A stretch of DNA of 6,951 nucleotides from an uncultured Clostridia bacterium (lineage in GTDB: Bacteria > Bacillota > Clostridia > Lachnospirales > Lachnospiraceae). Made by a program: the position numbers and the translations under genes. The DNA is taken from NCBI GenBank assembly GCA_946623485.1, contig CAMORF010000117.1, forward strand, positions 1-6,951, read 5' to 3'. The notes under the pieces are model-generated. The model did not search any database, was not told where the DNA came from, and saw only the letters and a list, made by a program, of their open reading frames with translations. This document shows, piece after piece, positions 6,133 to 6,951 of the stretch (within the stretch, counting starts at the first letter, position 1; every line of letters starts with the position of its first letter).

Positions 6133-6197
6133 ATCCCTGTTTTTTCAGGTTACCGATCAGCAGATCCCCGCTTTTTCAGGTTACCGATCAACAGATC
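6124..6197. repeat. 31-bp tandem repeat, two full copies and a partial third, upstream of the SDR gene
   Basis: Units are 6124-6154 and 6155-6185, with a partial copy at 6186-6197. Shared parts are GATC..CAGATCCC and TTTTTCAGGTTACC. Unlike all other arrays here the period is not a multiple of three, which fits its non-coding position. Within each full copy the minus strand has CCTG, an A-rich loop, then CAGG or CGGG, a 4-bp stem that survives the base change as a wobble pair. Confidence 0.9.
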
Positions 6198-6198
6198 C

Positions 6199-6234
6199 TC
6201 AATTGTCTGCAGCTACTCATTTGTCTGCAGCTCC
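6199..6234. repeat. 18-bp tandem duplication carrying a stop codon
   Basis: Units 6217-6234 and 6199-6216 match at 16 of 18 bases and share AGCTGCAGACAA. On the minus strand each ends in TGA in the same frame. The first TGA stops the membrane protein after AADK; the second would act six codons later if the first were lost. Confidence 0.85.
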
Positions 6235-6951
6235 TCGCTTCAGATCGCTTACATATTCCAGCCGGATTGCCCCGTCTTCCTGATACAGGATCCGGTACAA
6301 CCCCTTCTGAAGGTCTTTGCAGTTGAACAGCCGCTCAAACTGCTCTGTAAGATATTTGTCATAGGAATGAATCCAAATATACGTATAGCCGCCATCCCGA
6401 AGCAGTGCCGGAAAAGAATCAATGGTAAGGTCTGACTTTGCCACAAAGCTCAGGCTTCCCTTTTCATTGAATTGCCATGGCATAACAAGGTAATTGCTGA
6501 CCTGCTCGCCAAGATAGTACAAGGCAACGCAAAGCGGATACTCATTCATATTGTCAAGGTCATACTTGTTGGACAAAAGATAGACTCTGTCATCCTCGGA
6601 GATCACATCCTGAATCTTTTCAATCTGCCCCCTTGTCTCCATAATGACCGGATACTGTGGAAGTTTCCATTCCTGGATTTCAGACGCCAGATACAGGATC
6701 TTCGAATTGACATTGCACAGGGCAAGAGCGAACAATCCTGCGATCAGAACCGCCTGCATCTTCCACCTTGCATTACCATGGATACCAGTATCCGCCGCTC
6801 CGGCAATCCCGGTCTCTGCCTCCGGCAAGGCCTTCCCCCTGCCTTCCATGTCAGAAGAACAAAGGATCTCCCCTTCCACCTCCGGAGAACGATGCACCCT
6901 CCCTTCCGCCTCCGGGGAACGATGCAGCCCTCTTTCCGTTCCAAAAGAATG
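6217..6951 (-). CDS. Polytopic membrane protein, C-terminal part, possible GT-C-type glycosyltransferase, cut by the right edge
   Basis: The frame is open to the window edge, so the 244 visible residues are only the end of a longer protein; the GTG at 6897 is not a credible start. The visible part begins with a charged 10-residue repeat region, then one membrane helix (AVLIAGLFALALC, about residues 68-80), then a soluble domain of about 160 residues. That domain contains VYLLSNKYDLDN, YLVMPWQFN, YTYIWIHSYDKYL and LYRILYQEDG. This layout, with a last helix followed by a mixed alpha/beta domain ending in a 'YxYxWI..YDKY...F..LF....LYRI' pattern, resembles the C-termini of large GT-C-like membrane proteins in clostridial polysaccharide clusters. 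It would act at the membrane, with the tail outside. No catalytic motif is in view, so function is inferred from shape and neighbours only. Confidence 0.6.
   Translation of the reverse strand, partial: HSFGTERGLHRSPEAEGRVHRSPEVEGEILCSSDMEGRGKALPEAETGIAGAADTGIHGNARWKMQAVLIAGLFALALCNVNSKILYLASEIQEWKLPQYPVIMETRGQIEKIQDVISEDDRVYLLSNKYDLDNMNEYPLCVALYYLGEQVSNYLVMPWQFNEKGSLSFVAKSDLTIDSFPALLRDGGYTYIWIHSYDKYLTEQFERLFNCKDLQKGLYRILYQEDGAIRLEYVSDLKRGAADK
6841..6951. repeat. 30-bp tandem repeat in the membrane-protein gene at the right edge
   Basis: The clearest units are 6871-6900 and 6901-6930, which share CCTTCC.CCTCCGG.GAACGATG. Diverged copies flank them (6841-6870, and 6931 to the edge, where it is cut). 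On the minus strand the units encode RSPEAEGRVH, RSPEVEGEIL and CSSDMEGRGK. They sit just before a membrane helix, so probably in a cytoplasmic or extracellular loop. Confidence 0.85.

Noticed and set aside
6217..6897. Complete 226-residue gene starting at the GTG at 6897
   Set aside because: The frame stays open to the window edge and the GTG lies inside a tandem repeat, so this is the tail of a longer gene.

Overview
The window looks like part of a cell-surface glycopolymer (teichoic-acid type) gene cluster from a Gram-positive bacterium. The most likely source is a Clostridia or Lachnospiraceae-like gut or rumen Firmicute. That placement is inferred from the gene families and their arrangement and from the moderately high GC; no taxonomic marker gene is present.

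Every supported gene is on the minus strand, so transcription runs from the right edge to the left. In that order they are: (1) the C-terminal part of a polytopic membrane protein, possibly a GT-C-type glycosyltransferase, cut by the right edge (6217-6951); (2) an extended-SDR NAD-dependent epimerase/dehydratase (4804-6072); (3) an IspD/TarI-family cytidylyltransferase (4051-4767); (4) and (5) two paralogous CDP-glycerol/CDP-polyol glycerophosphotransferase-family proteins (2708-3856 and 1103-2422); (6) the membrane N-terminus of an LTA-synthase-like phosphoglycerol transferase, cut by the left edge (1-1054). Gaps are about 35 to 285 bases and I see no intrinsic terminator, so this is probably one operon.

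Inferred pathway: the cytidylyltransferase activates a polyol phosphate with CTP, and the SDR reduces or epimerises the sugar that becomes that polyol (or a related nucleotide sugar). The two phosphotransferases move polyol-phosphate units from the CDP donor onto a lipid-linked glycan on the cytoplasmic side. The LTA-synthase-like enzyme adds phosphoglycerol units outside the cell. The classical ribitol dehydrogenase TarJ is not in the window; its place beside the TarI-like gene is taken by the SDR.

The most unusual feature is the density of short tandem repeats. At least seven unrelated arrays with periods of 18, 24, 24, 30, 30, 30 and 31 bp lie in 7 kb. The three 30-bp arrays are inside genes, in linkers or surface insertions, and keep the reading frame. 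The 24- and 31-bp arrays lie in the gaps just upstream of genes. The 18-bp array duplicates a stop codon. Together they make the cluster look like one built to vary in length between genes and in protein linkers.
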